A DNA stretch of 64,000 bases from assembly GCA_958299035.1 (NCBI GenBank), contig CATQJL010000223.1, positions 46,550,162 through 46,614,161 on the forward strand, read 5' to 3'. Made by a program: the position numbers and the translations under genes. Below are positions 1 through 14,100 of the stretch, piece after piece (position 1 is the stretch's first letter; each line of letters begins with the position of its first letter). This DNA comes from Cylicocyclus nassatus. Taxonomy: Eukaryota > Nematoda > Chromadorea > Rhabditida > Strongylidae. The notes beneath the pieces are model-generated. The model made no database searches, had not been told where the DNA came from, and worked only from the letters and a program-made list of their open reading frames with translations.

Positions 1-1520
1 GTCCGAAGCTCAAATTCCGCCGAGACTTCACATAGTAAGGTTATTTGACCTGCCGAATGCGAATATCATATTCATTTCTTGAATCAACGCCTTTTTCCTT
101 GTTTAGGGTGAGAGCCCATATCGTACACCTACAGTAATCTTACAAAAAAGCCCTTATCACGGAATTTCACTATCGTTTTCGTGATCAGCATGTCGGATAA
201 CACCCCTGTGCCAGGTTTCAGCCAAATTTGGCAAACTTTGAATTTTTACCCTTCATACCATACACCTACCGTAACCCTCACTGCGACGTCAGAATTCGGT
301 AGGACAGCAGCTGCACTTGTAGTATACATAATAACCAACACAGTGGCAAAATTTGAGTGTACCATGTTGAGTGAGAGGGAAGTTATGAGAAAAGTTGCAA
401 AACTTAGTGTTCAACCTAATATTAGTTATATAGAACCATAAGCCATTAAATAAATGTGGTTCACCTAATAAATGTGGTTGGTGAGTCCATGTGAATATGA
501 ATGATTGCTGTTCACTCCCCTATACTCGCTGTTTTTCAAAGCAATTTCCATTTCATTACATCAAATTTTCTTGTCAGATTCAGGTACATGAAAGACGAAT
601 ATAATATTCTCAAAACGTGCAAAATTTCCGGGAATATCGCGAAGTTCCAGGAATTTCGCTGGAATCCGCGACATTCACCAGAAATTTGCACGTTATGTGA
701 GCGGTAATGTAGGTAGCAATACTTTCGAAATGTGAAGAATCAATGTGATATCCTAAGTTAATCCGCGAGTTGAATATCATGTTCGAGATTCATGATCAAA
801 GCTGGTAACTTGGCCTTCCTTGATGCAAAAGTTATCAAGCATCAAATTGAAGTGCGCTGGGCGTGGATTTTGTTGAGGTGGTTGCACAGTTATTTCAACT
901 AGATGCATTGCTTTGAACACTAAAGCAATTCACGCCAGTAATTTGGTGGTTTTTCTACTATTTTATATAATTCTAGCGTGACTGCATTGCGAAATTCGAC
1001 TCAAATTCCCAAATTCATTTTCGTAATACGCATGCAGCTTTCTAAATACTAATAATAGTACAATGCAGCTCTTTGGTGATTTCTTTGGTCATATGTCTGG
1101 CTACCGATGGCAAAGTTGCCATGATTTTGGAAAGCATTTGAAAATAAGGTTTTGTAATAGTCAGCAAAATTTGGTGTACTAGGCAAAAAGTAAATCTAAC
1201 ATTACGCAAAAATAATCCCGACAGTGTGCTACATTTACTAGTTAGTGATTATTAGAAGAAAGGCTAGTTGAGCCTCTTGCACTGAGTAACCCTTTGACAA
1301 CTCCCAACCATTGAACAATCCAAGCACTGATTTAACATTTTCCATTTAGCATTCTTTCAAAAATTTTCCAGGGTATACGAGCTATGTTGATCGATCTAAA
1401 CATTTTCATCAAGATTCCTAAGCATTCTCTGTTTCAAAGAAGAGGCCTGTCTTTTTCCATAAGTTTACTGAAGAAAACCACAAAACTGTAAAATGTTTGA
1501 CAAAGGATAATTGGCGAACA
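1..1520. other. region 3' of tir-1, nothing recognised
   Basis: AT-rich. A short imperfect palindrome at about 617-695 (GTGCAAAATTTC mirrored by GAAATTTGCAC) may be a tiny MITE. No exons or RNA genes seen. Confidence 0.5.
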
Positions 1521-2075
1521 TTTATTACCCACATATAAATTAAAAAGAATAAAACACACAACTGAGACAAAACTGTGTAGATCAGGTATTATTATCAATG
1601 AAATTTCCCTGCTCATCAAACCTTTGATCGTAGCTACAGATACAAAGTAAAAAAAATCTATTATTGGTAGCGGAACACCTGCATGCGATAATTAAGTCAA
1701 TATAAAGCGCGTTTGCCCACTCGTGGTAAGTAAAACCTTGAAGAGAATCTGTGTAAAGTGTCTAGAAATCTGTAACAAATCACAATAAGAACTCTGTAAG
1801 CTCGACTCGACACGGGACAACAGAACTAGGCCATCAATGGAAGTGTTTTTGGTAAGTATACAGGTAACACAGAAAGGTTAAGAGAGTCACAAACTGTGAG
1901 GTGAGCTCCGTGGCTCACCCCTTACACATACATATAATATGGAAGTGTCCCGTGAAAATGCAATTAAATACAACTAGAATCACGATCAATCAAGGATAAA
2001 GTAACAGTAGACCCGTATGTAGCTAGTTACAATTGAGATTCACATAGAATTCTGGCGCAAGTGGTGGTGGCTCCA
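1521..2075 (-). other. probable 3' UTR of tir-1
   Basis: After the stop codon the first AATAAA on the minus strand is at 1526-1521. No other gene feature intervenes. The exact cleavage site cannot be seen. Confidence 0.4.
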
Positions 2076-2152
2076 CTAGTTGCGGTCGTAGACCGTCGTA
2101 ACGGAAGCATGGTGCTTCCGACGATTTTTGTCAGTGGAGGATGCGGGGGTGA
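2076..2152 (-). CDS. tir-1: tir-1 terminal coding exon
   Basis: The exon follows a TTTTTTCAG acceptor and completes a codon begun in the previous exon (1 nt plus TC). It encodes a short basic, Ser/Thr-rich tail ending in VTTVYDRN before a TAG at 2076-2078. A second frame through the exon is also open to about 2027. The phase carried through the preceding exon chooses the YDRN frame. Confidence 0.85.
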
Positions 2153-5100
2153 CTGAAAAAATAGACATTAGGTACTCTAAAAAATTAGGAGTCCAAAGAA
2201 ATCCAGAAAATAAACTTACAAGTTGGAGTTGAGGGTGGATGCTCCCCGACTCGACCAATAGCTCGATGGCTGGTTGTGGAAGCCTGGCGCATACTTGTTT
2301 GGGAGTTTGCGAATCGACCGCCAACAGGCCGACGGGGATGAGAAGTCGAGTTGGACTAAAAAAATTCAGCATAAGGTCTTATACGAAGTTTAGAACCCTG
2401 ATGCAGTATAGCAACACTTACCGGAGCCGGTAGGCTTGGCGTTCGGTTGAGTTCACCCTCGATAAATCGAACTACTTTGAGCATGCAAGCGTCTTGGTAG
2501 TCATGGACCCATCTAAATTGAAACCAATTATCACTGGGATTTTTTTTTATAAAGTCACATCCTTTATGGACTTTCTCTGCACAAAATTTTGCACAAGAAG
2601 TGGAAGAACTCACTTGACTCCATTATACTTCGTAATCATTCGAATGTCTTGAGGAATTGCTTCTTCATTCTGAGGGAACTCGAATGCTTGGTCGAAGATG
2701 GGAATGATGTTCTTCTGATATTCGAACGCACATTTCAACTGAAAAAAATAGATTTGTAGGTTTGATTCCATTATTTCCTACATTCTATCGATCTGGAGCT
2801 TCACACCAACCTCTTTGTGGATCCAATCATCCCCATTGTGGTCATTAAGCAACCGATCCAAGGAGTTGGGAGTTAGCACAAGGATGAAGTGCTTGGCTGC
2901 TTGGATGTTTTTCAACAGCGACGAGTCGAATTTACCAGCGTAGAGCTTGTCCACATCGATGAAAACCTTAGAAAAAATAGTGCACATTAGGATTGGAGAT
3001 ACCTTCCTGAAAATGGGTAACTCACTTTATAGCCCTTTAACTGAAGTAGGACTTTGATTAGACTGGCCAGTTGGTTACCAGTGCTTCTTCGGTAGCTAAT
3101 GAACACATCGATTTGTTTGCTTAGGACAGCAACTTCGACTTCATCAGGGTGCTTTGCATCTGTAAAAATAGAGATATATTTGGGGCCACAAAAGGTGACT
3201 AAAATAATTTGTCAAAAAAAATTTGGGAGTCTCCAGTTCTTCAATACCCTTAGTAATGAGACTTGTAATTTTCAAGTAGTAAAGTCACAAAAAAGGCATT
3301 TCCCATTTTCACAAATGGAACCTATTGTTCTGCCAAGATCCCGAAATACTCACATTCGCTCTCATAAACGACCCCCAAACGGGGAAGTATCAACAAAACC
3401 CGAAGACCTGTAATGCGAGCGATAAGCGACTAATATTTTAATCTAAAGCTAAGCATTTGCGGGCATCTTCCGGGGAGATTTCATAATCCATGTGAATTCT
3501 TCTTATCAGTCGAGAAGTACAAACAAAGACGTTGCGAAAGTTTTCTCCGCTCTCCCGGGCGATACCCGCGTGAGCTGCAGCTGTCCCCGTAACCCACGTG
3601 CTTTCGCCTAGTCTCAACTGTTTTCCGAGCTTCCCATTTGTTGTGATTTTTTGATTGAGCAACCAGTAAGAGGTTTATTTCCATTTAAGGGAAGAAATTC
3701 TGACTTTGGAATGCTTGCGTCATCTTCAGTCGATGGATTGGATTGGTGATTCCGCATGCGGTTTGCATCAACTCATCCGTGAGGGAACCCAGCAAGGATC
3801 GGTTGATTCCGCAGGACAGCATCTGCAAATGAAAGGGTTTTTATTAAAGTCTTTGAATTATAGGGGGGGGGGGAGAGAGAAGGCCTAAACGTACTTTATA
3901 GGTGTATACAGACAATTCCGGGCTAAGAGACATGAGCAGTTGGTCGAGATTGCTCTCATCAACAGCAGAGTAGTCAGCAGCAATCTAGAAACAGATTTAT
4001 TCAGACACTGTAAGATGAGTATTCGCTAAGGGACCTACCTTGAGACTTTCTAACTCCCTGATAAATCGCTTCCGATGCAAACCAGAAGACATGCCGATGT
4101 CTCTTTCGAGTTCTTTTTCGCTCAAATGTAGCAAGATATCACCATCGACCATTTGCTTCGCAAAGCTTTCCACATAGTCTTCGAAGCCAATCTAAAAGCG
4201 AAAAATTGAGTTTTCTGATTGTCAGTTTATTTTGGGGGAAGGGGACATGGGCTGTGGTTCAATCTTTTTCGCTCTTATGCCTAATCATGTGCGCCTAGGC
4301 CAGAAGTGTCATCTTTAATGAGGACAAAAAATTTGACACGGAACGATGTTTCACACTACAACCTTCCCTTCTTGGCGGGAACATCCACCATTTAACTCAG
4401 CATTCTTAACAAGGAAAGCGGAAAAACAAAAATTGAAAATTTGAACTATAGCCAAGGAGACTGAAAAAAAAGTTACTGTACTTAGAATGTGAATGCGACT
4501 ATCTTGGTCTTTTGATTTATGGACTTTTACGGGCATGTAACGGTTACACTTATGGCAAATACGAAGAGAATCGGAGCGGATCAAATGGTCAAGAGATCAA
4601 ACCACCAAAACATCAAATCATGTAGTAATCCAGCAGTTACAAGGTTATTTATAGATGAGGCAAAAATTACCTGTTTGCTTTGTTGAAAAAAAAGAGTCAA
4701 AAAAACTGTGAGTGAGCATACGAAAAATTCCGTGACCTCAAAGAGACTCGAGTTTTTTGGAAGGTCGCCAAAATGACATAGTCTAGATTCAGAAAAGAGA
4801 AGATACAGGGCCGTAAAATTTAGGATCAAGAACGCATTTTGTGAAAAGAAAAAACCAACCTTTTTCACCCAGTATTGCACATCCTTCACTGTCCAATTGG
4901 GTACTTGTTGAGCAAGTTTGTAAGGAACCTAAAAAGCGGTAAACTCGTCCGATCGCTCCAGCACTTTGCAAAATTCAAATTTACCTCCTCGCCAATAACA
5001 GTTAGAGCTTCGGAAGCAAACTTGGCAGCTACTTCATCGGGCGAAGAGGCGACTTCTTTCAGTGCTTGGATTGCACCGATTTCCTGGAAAGAATTGTTAT

Positions 5101-8100
5101 CAGAAATTTATTTTAATCCAGTTTTTGCGCTGTCAGGGTAAGCAATCATGATTTTTGCCCCATTAACCACAATCAATGTTCACCAAGTGTTTCAAGGGGA
5201 TGTTTATACGTATCCAATGCTTTGTTCCGCTAAACACACACATGTCCCATCGCTTTAGACAAAAATCAGTGTATCAAATAGCTGAACACAGGTCACACAC
5301 CGATGTTCAGCAGACACTAGACACAAATAATGCTCGGTGCAAAATTTATGCACTTTTTGTTTGGTCATCCTTTTGGAAGAGGCTCTTAGTGCTATTGCAA
5401 AGCATATTGCATTTTGTACTTGACTGGTAAATATGTACTGGGCAAAATGTCTGATTCACTGGGGATAAAAAATTATGTGATAACATTGGTGATTCAACGC
5501 GCAAATAAACTCTTTAAGGAATTTCTTTTCTTGAAAAGGAGCTATCAAAATTTGCAAGCAATTCATGGAATGTAATGAGTTTTTTCCATTTATCAAAATA
5601 ATGACTCAGCATTTCATAACAACTAAATTATTGCATCCTCATTTGTGCTTAAAAAGTTCGCATGATCGTCCAGACAGCCCGTCATAAAAAAATAAACATT
5701 GCTGGTTATTGTGCAACTTTGCGTGTCTCATCACAGCAATGGCGCCAGGAAGGTCTGCGCTTCGTCATCGTTTCCGGAGATTGTGCAGAAAACAGTTGCG
5801 CAATCTTAAGGGTCAACGAATTGTCGAAGAATGGGGGACGGGGGAGTATCGGCGAAAATGAAGCGTGACTCAGGTCACGAAGTTCTTGTCTGAACTTTGG
5901 GAGGGCGCCAGAAGGCGGGGGAGGAGTGGGAGCGGAGGTGGTGGCATCAAGATGGGAAGGAATTCGTATTTGAGGCGATCTATTCCAAAATTTTTGTGAA
6001 ATTACCAAATAAAGGAAAAATGAGTTGTAATCATGGATTATACGTAATTTGCGTATCAGGTACTCAGACTGATAAACATTACTTTTTTGGCAAAAAGCCA
6101 GAAACCAAGATGGTCAATGATAACGCGCCCGGCGTGATTGTCATCAAACGACCCAGGGATTTGATTTGTTTGCTGAAGTTGTCACAAAAACTTGGAATAA
6201 ACCCAAAGATCAAGTGCGGCACACACAATCACATGCTCATATTTGACTCTTATACACACACAAAACAGATTGAGATAAACAACTGGGAGCTGATCATCCG
6301 CCCGAAAGCTACGGCGCTTCACATGTGTGATCATTGGGCGATTGGACGTGTGCCCGATAGAAAACAGAGCTGTTCAGCTGATGTTCTCATGAAGGGGATT
6401 CCCAGTGCTCATAGATCAACCCGAACAAGAAGTACTGTTCGGGTGGACCTGTTTTTGTTTATACACACACTGGAGGGAAGTTATACTAGCGGAAGATAGG
6501 ATGTAACGGCAGCTGTGAGAGAGATCACTGAACTCTAAAGAGGAAAATATTTTTCTATTCAAAACTTCATATGAATCAAGTTGGAAGAGGACCAAAACTC
6601 TGCGCATACTGTCCTTTAAACTTGCGAGACCAACATCTGCAAGAGTTGCAGAGTACAAGGAGCGTATGACTCAGAGAACGTGATACGCACGAATCACAAA
6701 CAGATAAAGTCCAAAGCACGGCAGAAACCTGTCCTCTGTCCTCGCTACTAAAAATGGGCACCCAGAACTAAAAATACCCTTCCCCGGTGTTCAGTTGGTA
6801 ATAAAATGCAGATGAGATGCAAAGGGAGGTATAGAGACCAAACAGGGACCACTCACCTTAGCATAAGGGTGGAAGAATCTCCTAGTTTTCGAACGTTTAA
6901 ATCTCATCATAGCCACGGATTTCTCCTTCGAGGGCCGGCGAATAAGTGCCGTCTTCGGGCCCATTTCCGCGCCAGAAGAAGACGATAGGGCTGACAGTGC
7001 CTTCAGCGACGAAGGTCGGGTAAGCTTGGTAAGAGCAGCAGCACATTGCTGGGGTTCAGGCAGGTTGAGTTCGTCCATAGCTTCGACGACTTGGCCTTGT
7101 ACGGGATCGTGCGGTGGGCTACCACCGTCCATGTCGGCGTGTTTTGCGACAAGTGCGTTACGGCGTCCCGCCCCCTACGAAAAGCGGAGATACTGTTCGG
7201 GGGCGGGACTTTGGCGCCTGTCGCCGTGGTCGCCGTGGATTCTGCGTCAACAATGCGACGAACTGACCAGAGACGAAACACAGAAGCGAAACTGATGACT
7301 TCAGTTGAGTGATCGCAAAGGTCGACTGTGGCAAGAAGGAACTAGCGCAAAAACTGGAAGAACTCTATCTTAGTCAGCCACGCTTACCTCAAAATGTCTA
7401 CAGTGTCTTTAAGTGGATGAGCGAGCTCCATCTAGCGAACTGTGACTCAAAATTAATTGCATGCTACTTCCACCAGTTTCCTAAGTTTTTTACCACCGTG
7501 ACGCAGTCAGAGCTTCAAGAGAGTGCTGCCAATTCATGCTAGAAAGAGGTCTTGCTCACTAATTGCTGCAATTTTGCAAAGTAAACTGAAAAATTCTTAC
7601 TCTGTGAATCATTACAGGTTACGTCAGATCAAAATAGCACTCATTTTGAGCAGGAATTATGAATTCAATCTCAGCAACGGCGTAACGTTGACGAGTGCAA
7701 GCAAAATGCCGAATTACTCCAAAATTTAGTTAACTGCTGGTATTAGGAAGTCGCAAAATGCGAATTTTTTGATATTCACGAGTAAGGACCAAGGATGGGA
7801 AGCTGGAAAGGACAAAAACTAGTGGATGATTGTAAAAGTTCGGATGGCACAGGTGCAGAAGTTCCGAGATGACACAATTTTCCGTGCAGTTTTCGAGAGA
7901 CGTAGTGCAGAAGTTAATCAAAACTCGGGAGTTTCCCTGATACGCCAGAGGGTTAATCTCCGGAATCCGCTGGTTGTCCAAGATGACCTTATGCGTTACC
8001 GCGCCTTCCACAACTCCGAATTTTTCTATCGCGATAAGATGTATGGAAAATAATCATTTGTAGAAGCTCCTTTGAACAAGATTTTCTAGAAATTTCCGAC

Positions 8101-11100
8101 AACTTTCTTGCAAAGATTCCCAGCTCACGTGCAGCTTGTCTTCCATCTTGAAATAGCCATCTTGTAAGAACAAGAAGTCCAAACTTTCCCTTAGGCCATC
8201 TGAGCTTCCAGGTTTTGTTCTTTCAAGATGGCGCTACACTTTTGTGGAAAGTCGAATGTCAAGACATCCCCAAAAACTTATGACAGGTTCCTTCCCCAGC
8301 CGGAGCTATTCCCAGTGTTCTGCAAATTTTTCCGTGGATCGTATGAGGTTTTCCTGGATTCAATAGAGTATGTAGTGCTTTTTTTGATTGTTACACGTGA
8401 GATCACAGCATGTGCGATCCACACGAATCGCATTAATTTCTGAGACTCAAAATGTGTAATGTTTTCGGCTTTCGCGCACTTTGTTTATTGCGTTTCTCAG
8501 CTAATCATGTCACACGAATATCGAATGAGACAGATAGATAAATAGATAACATCTAATATAGTTCAGATCACTTCCTAGGTAAAAATCAAAAAGATTTTAT
8601 TCTATGGGTGCAATTTCACTTTGCAATACGTTTTGTACCTGATTAATTCCGAAACATACAGCATACGACGTAAATTCGTTTCGTATGATTTTTTATGCTG
8701 AATTTTGAACCAAAGCGTAGAACGATCCACATGAACGGCCTATAGGCCTCCTACTTCCGTTTTTGTTTCCCAAAAGTGATCACATTACTTTAATGTTCTT
8801 GTTCAGGGGGGCCAAGCAATTTTACCGTAAAACTCCTCGAGTTTGGTAAACCAGCCTTAAATCATTCCAAACGGCTTCTTGGGTAAAATTCCCCAAGTTT
8901 AGGTTGAAACTCCAAAGATCAGACACACCATTTTTCCACCACTGGGATAGGGGATTCCCTGGTAGCGAGAACTAAAACCAAGACACACCTATTACAACGT
9001 CTGCTTCCCACCAGTGTGCGGCCACCAAAGGATGGGAAAAGAAGGCAAATTCCGATCTAAGAATAGAAAACGGGTCTGGCACGTGATCATCACCCAGCGC
9101 ATCTTTAATGGTTAGGGATACGCCGATCATAAATCATCCGACAACAGGTTCAACCACAAACAAGCGAGCGGGCATAACATTCGGGGGCGCGTTATTAGTG
9201 ATAAGGTAACGCGGTGGTTCCAATGATTACTTAAGCTTTTCGGATCGCACTGACCTTGAAATCGCACCACTGGTGATCATTTAGTGCTCACCTGAAAGAC
9301 ATCGAGCTTATTTTGGTCCTTTTTGATAGCGGCCTCCATGGCGAAGTGGAACGCGGCCATACTCTTCGCTTCACGACGCATCGACTTCAGCATAGGTAGA
9401 AGTCTAGAAAATGTGCATCAATTGTTGACGGTGCAAGTCATTCCATATGTTTGGTTTAGCCGTAAGTCGATAATCATAAGTGATATAAACGTTGTTCGAA
9501 GTCGAGCCTCAAAGGCAGGGCTAGATTTCGAATGAAATTGAAAATTTGGAAGAGATTAGCGTTCTAGTTTGCTAGCTCTAGTTTTGGGGAGCATTGCATC
9601 TTCGAAGCAGTATCCAGCAAGATCTGGAAACCTGGTTTTTTTGCGGAAACTGATGGAAAACCTCAGCCAGTCATTGTTCAAGAGCAGCCCTCTAAATCAG
9701 CCCAGGCCCTACCGTACTCGAATTTGCTGACTGGTCTGCAGGGAAGATAGTATGATACGGCTTGATTTGGGATACGATCTCGCTTAAAAGGGGATCACAG
9801 TAGTTGCCATTTGCGCAGTGTCTTGTCTAAGGTCTCCAAATCAGTATCAACATGAAAATCTAGGTATCTAGAGTTACCCGAACGCTACCCTTACGAGATC
9901 AAATACTGAACAACAAGGAAGCTGTTTTTTCCTCCTTCCAAGCTGCGCAGTAATCGTCTCTACTAATTACATAGGTTCAAGAAGAGCTATTGTATTTGAT
10001 TGGACTTAATATCGTAATTTATCCTATTATGACTGACAATGTCCAAAGTGTGACATTTTTCGTTCTAGATGATCACCATCACTACTACAATGTATCCTAA
10101 TCTGCAGCAGTGTTGTCTAAGGTAAAAGTACACTTTGTTTCAAGCACAGGTTAGGAAGATGTACCGAAAAATATTATGTGCTGGTCAATGCTAATAGGAA
10201 CAATGGGTAAAAGGCGAATGTGCACACTGTAGGAACAAAAGAATGAACAGCAAGCACAAGCGCTTACCGACGTTCTCGCTCTTCCTTCGGTTTTGGAATA
10301 CGAGAATTAGCTATCATTTCTATTTTAGCTTTCAGTAGCACTTGTGTCACCTCAGAACAAGACTGCAGGCGCTGCCACATTTGGGCAGACCATGACAGAA
10401 TTTTCGTAGACAACATTCGGTGAGGTTGTCAGGAGGCAATGTTAGCAATAGAGCTGACTCCTCGTCTTCCTCATTTTTATAGAAATTTTCGAAGTAGAAA
10501 AAATTTCTCTGAGTCACAAATGGATTCGCCATTACTATGTGTGAATAGTGCTATTCTGGCGATGAAGCAGAACTTTGACGTAGAAAGAATGTCATGGTCA
10601 GATCCGTGATTTCCATTGATTCGGCCCTTCGAATTCACGAAAAAGCGCCGTATATCTGGTGATAAATGTGCACATCCGCGTTGAACCGAGTAATACGGAG
10701 ATTCTACAGACACTTTTTTTCTCATTTTGGTATGTAACAGCATTTGCGTCAGAGCTGTCAAGCTATCAGTGACCAAACATGCGGACTTAAAAATAATAGC
10801 GCAGGAGGCGGAGCTTACGGAATCAACGCCAAAGATAAGATTAGACCTTAGTAAAAACTACATGTTTCGGAGAAAGTAGCAAAGTTATGCGATATCTAAT
10901 AATGCTATGTAATTTTTTTTCTAGCAAATATCGTTCGTCATAATTAGGATTTCAATCAGTGACGCATTAAGATAGAAGATAATGAACGTGTTATGTGATT
11001 TCAAGTACTCAAAACTTTCTTATCATAGAGTGCGATGATCGGTAAGATTCTTATTGAATACAACAAAAAATTTCAGATCGTCTCTGGCTTATCGTGGTCT

Positions 11101-14100
11101 AAGGAGAATGATTTTAACGTGAAGTATTTTTTTCGGATATATAAAGGTCCCGCCAAACGGTTCAATTGACTCAAACTGGGATTTACCTACTCTAAAAATC
11201 TTGAGAAAATGCCGATTATACTATTTATAAGAAAATCAGGTAACACAATGTGCAATGCTTTCAATCTAAATGAATTTGGAAATTTCAAAGACCAGCGCTC
11301 ATTTTGTTTTAAATGCTCCAAATTTACAATAGCTCTTTTTTGAAGGTTGCCTCTCAATAATGTCAGGTGTATTTTAGTACCGGTTCGTATACGGAAATTG
11401 CTTTTTCATGAAGCATTGCCATATCTAAATGGCAGTTCATATGATCCACTCATGGTCGTAAATTTCAAGGGTAAACTCTAACCCAAACCGTACTATCTAG
11501 TTTTAGAAGTATGACTATTTTCATATGAATAACACACTCGAGTGAGTAACAAAAGCTACCAGTTGCTTTGCAATTTCCGAAATTCTAATCCAATTAAGAT
11601 GATGGTGAGTTTGGCATTTTACTATAATTTTGAGTTGCATTTCACACCATTACTCAAAGAGCCTGCCATTTTTGATCACTCCAGTTCCACTTCTCTCGGC
11701 GATGAGTCTAGTCAATCTTCTACTTTTGCAATTTTTTTGTGGTCAAAATTAGAAAGTGTTGGGACTTGCAGAGAGAGAAATGCTCTTAATCAGCTATTTT
11801 AGCAAAAGGAAACCACTTTAGGTAAAGGTGATGGCCAAATGGATAGGCTCGCTAATTCTGGTAATAAGAGAGGAAAGAAAGTTCTTTCACATTTTCACGT
11901 TAAAAATAGCATTTTATTAGACCTCACATCTTCGAGTGATGAGGGAGGGTAGAATTCTCAGCCGGCAAAATCTATAATGTAATTTTTTTAATGTAGAATC
12001 AAATTTTTATCAACGATTATCTGCTAGGTGACCATATTTTGAAATTTTCTCTACCTTATCGAGTACACTATATGATCCGAGTGTCATCTGTCGTAAAAAT
12101 TTCGTCGAAAGACAATTCCGAGAAGTTTTTTTTACTGGCTCACGGGGTCGTCTTATCGCAGTTACAGACTAAAAAACTAGGTAGTACCTATCTAAAGCTA
12201 AGTATGCGGTGATTTACATCACGAGCTGATAAGAACCATAAAAATGGCTCAAACGACATGAATTGCAAAAAAACATGCATAATCCATAGCTAGAAACGTC
12301 AGTGCTATCTTATCTCATAGCTTTGCATCCGATTCGAACTCAAGAAAAAAACGACAATAGACTATTTCTGCTTTCGTCGCGAAGCAGTCTTTGAATTCAT
12401 GAAAAAAAAATGTTTGGCACTTTGCCAATACCTGCTCAGCCATTCCTTGGGACGACCTTGAGAGTGTTTGTAGTGATCTCCGGCAAAGGTGGTAGCATCG
12501 TGCGCTAGAAGAAAAGGTTCCACCAACTTCAGCGTGTCTGATTTCATCACGGCGGATTCGAACTCCTAAAGATGGAAGAAAATTTTTATGAGATGGTCAT
12601 GCAAAGTTGAAATAGGTCTCTGTTAGCGATAAGAGTGGGGAGCGAGTAAGAAATTTACAAAATATTTGGACAGTATATTCCAAAAATTATAGATCATTGA
12701 TAATTTTGATCAGACACTGTCGATCGATAAGAACTTCTCTGCGAACGCATTGTTGATGTAATCGCTAGCGAGACAGCAGACAGCGAGACAGCAGTTTTGG
12801 GATTTACTCTACAAAAGATGCTGATTCATAGAAAATAGAGATTCATATAAACCTTGCATTACAAAAATTGATAGAGTTTGCGCGGTCGAAACGGAGCAGT
12901 CACACTGGAAGCCAGGTTCTAACAAAATATTATATCTGAATTCAGGACTCTACCTACCTAAGGCCATAAACCTTCCATGGGTTATATCTGGCACGAACTT
13001 GACTACTTATAAATATGTTCACCATGAAAATGCTTGAAGAACTCCAAATTTAATACGATTTTTGGATCAGCTTAGAAAGCAAATTACTGTTTTCCGAGAA
13101 ACTCCAGGAAAAGAAGTATCGTGAGCAACTACAGTGAACATTTCAAAAAACATATTAGACAAGCATGATTTTGAAAGGCTTCAAACAATGCATTGTAAAA
13201 GAAGCCTTAAAAAGCGCTATCTAAAGGATTCGCATCAATTTTCCGGCATGAGAAGAAATCAAAAACAAAGATTGTTACGGATGCGGACAAGTAAAAAGAA
13301 AGAGATAAGTACACAAAGAACTGACATCAGACGCCAGTTTAAACACCAAAAGAAGGGAGCTTAACTCACTTTTATACTCGCCAACATGCAGATAGCTAAG
13401 CTAGCATAGTACCGAGTAAGATCGTCATCCTGATTGACAAGGAGGAAGAGCCATTCGGGAAGCTGTAATGATAAATTTGAATTCAGTTTCCACACCCAGT
13501 TACTCAAACATATACGAAACTAACCGTCATTCACCGTCTTACCTTCTTTTGTATCAACTTTTTCTTTCCTTCTGAGCAGGTATAGAGGGTAAGATTTGCC
13601 AATCCAAGGGCTGCATGTCGGAGGGTGGTTGGTGTGTCCATTGCTCTTTTGCTGGTGATAATGATGTGATCCAACACTCCATATTCAATAAGCCTGTAGA
13701 ATTGGGGTTGAATTTTCAGACTAATTCCTCACAGGCAGGGTTCAGCAGAGTTGGCGTTTTCACAAGCTGGATCTCTTTTTCTGGGGGAAGCAAAAGGGAA
13801 ATCGTAAAATCTTCAGGGTGGATTTCCGGATCTGATAGGATAGCAAGCACATTTCTACTCATAGTAGGCCTGAATTTGAGGCTCTAACGTCATTCAACTA
13901 CTAACAAGTCAATTAACATGTTACAAACACGATTGGTGCATCAACTTGTGTTCACACAATTCCCAACGTGTTAAAACATGATCTATATGCACAAAAAATA
14001 AACAATTAGTTTGTTTACAACGACCAAGCAATATTGAGCCATCAATTTTTGGTGCATAGCTTCGCGATGATGAAGAAAATATATGTATGAAAAATTACAA

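Noticed and set aside
2027..2152. Alternative reading of the last exon ending at 2027 ([15 protein letters not shown]...)
   Set aside because: It would need the 2220-2355 exon in a frame that does not continue the phase from the TIR exon. The frame ending YDRN at 2076 is continuous through all exons.
8881..8906. Sequence resembling the nematode SL1 leader (TTCCCCAAGTTTAGG)
   Set aside because: The match is partial, with no Sm site or SL RNA stem-loops downstream.
13134..13364. 76-codon Lys/Arg-rich plus-strand frame
   Set aside because: Explained by an A-rich intron; no splice or start context.
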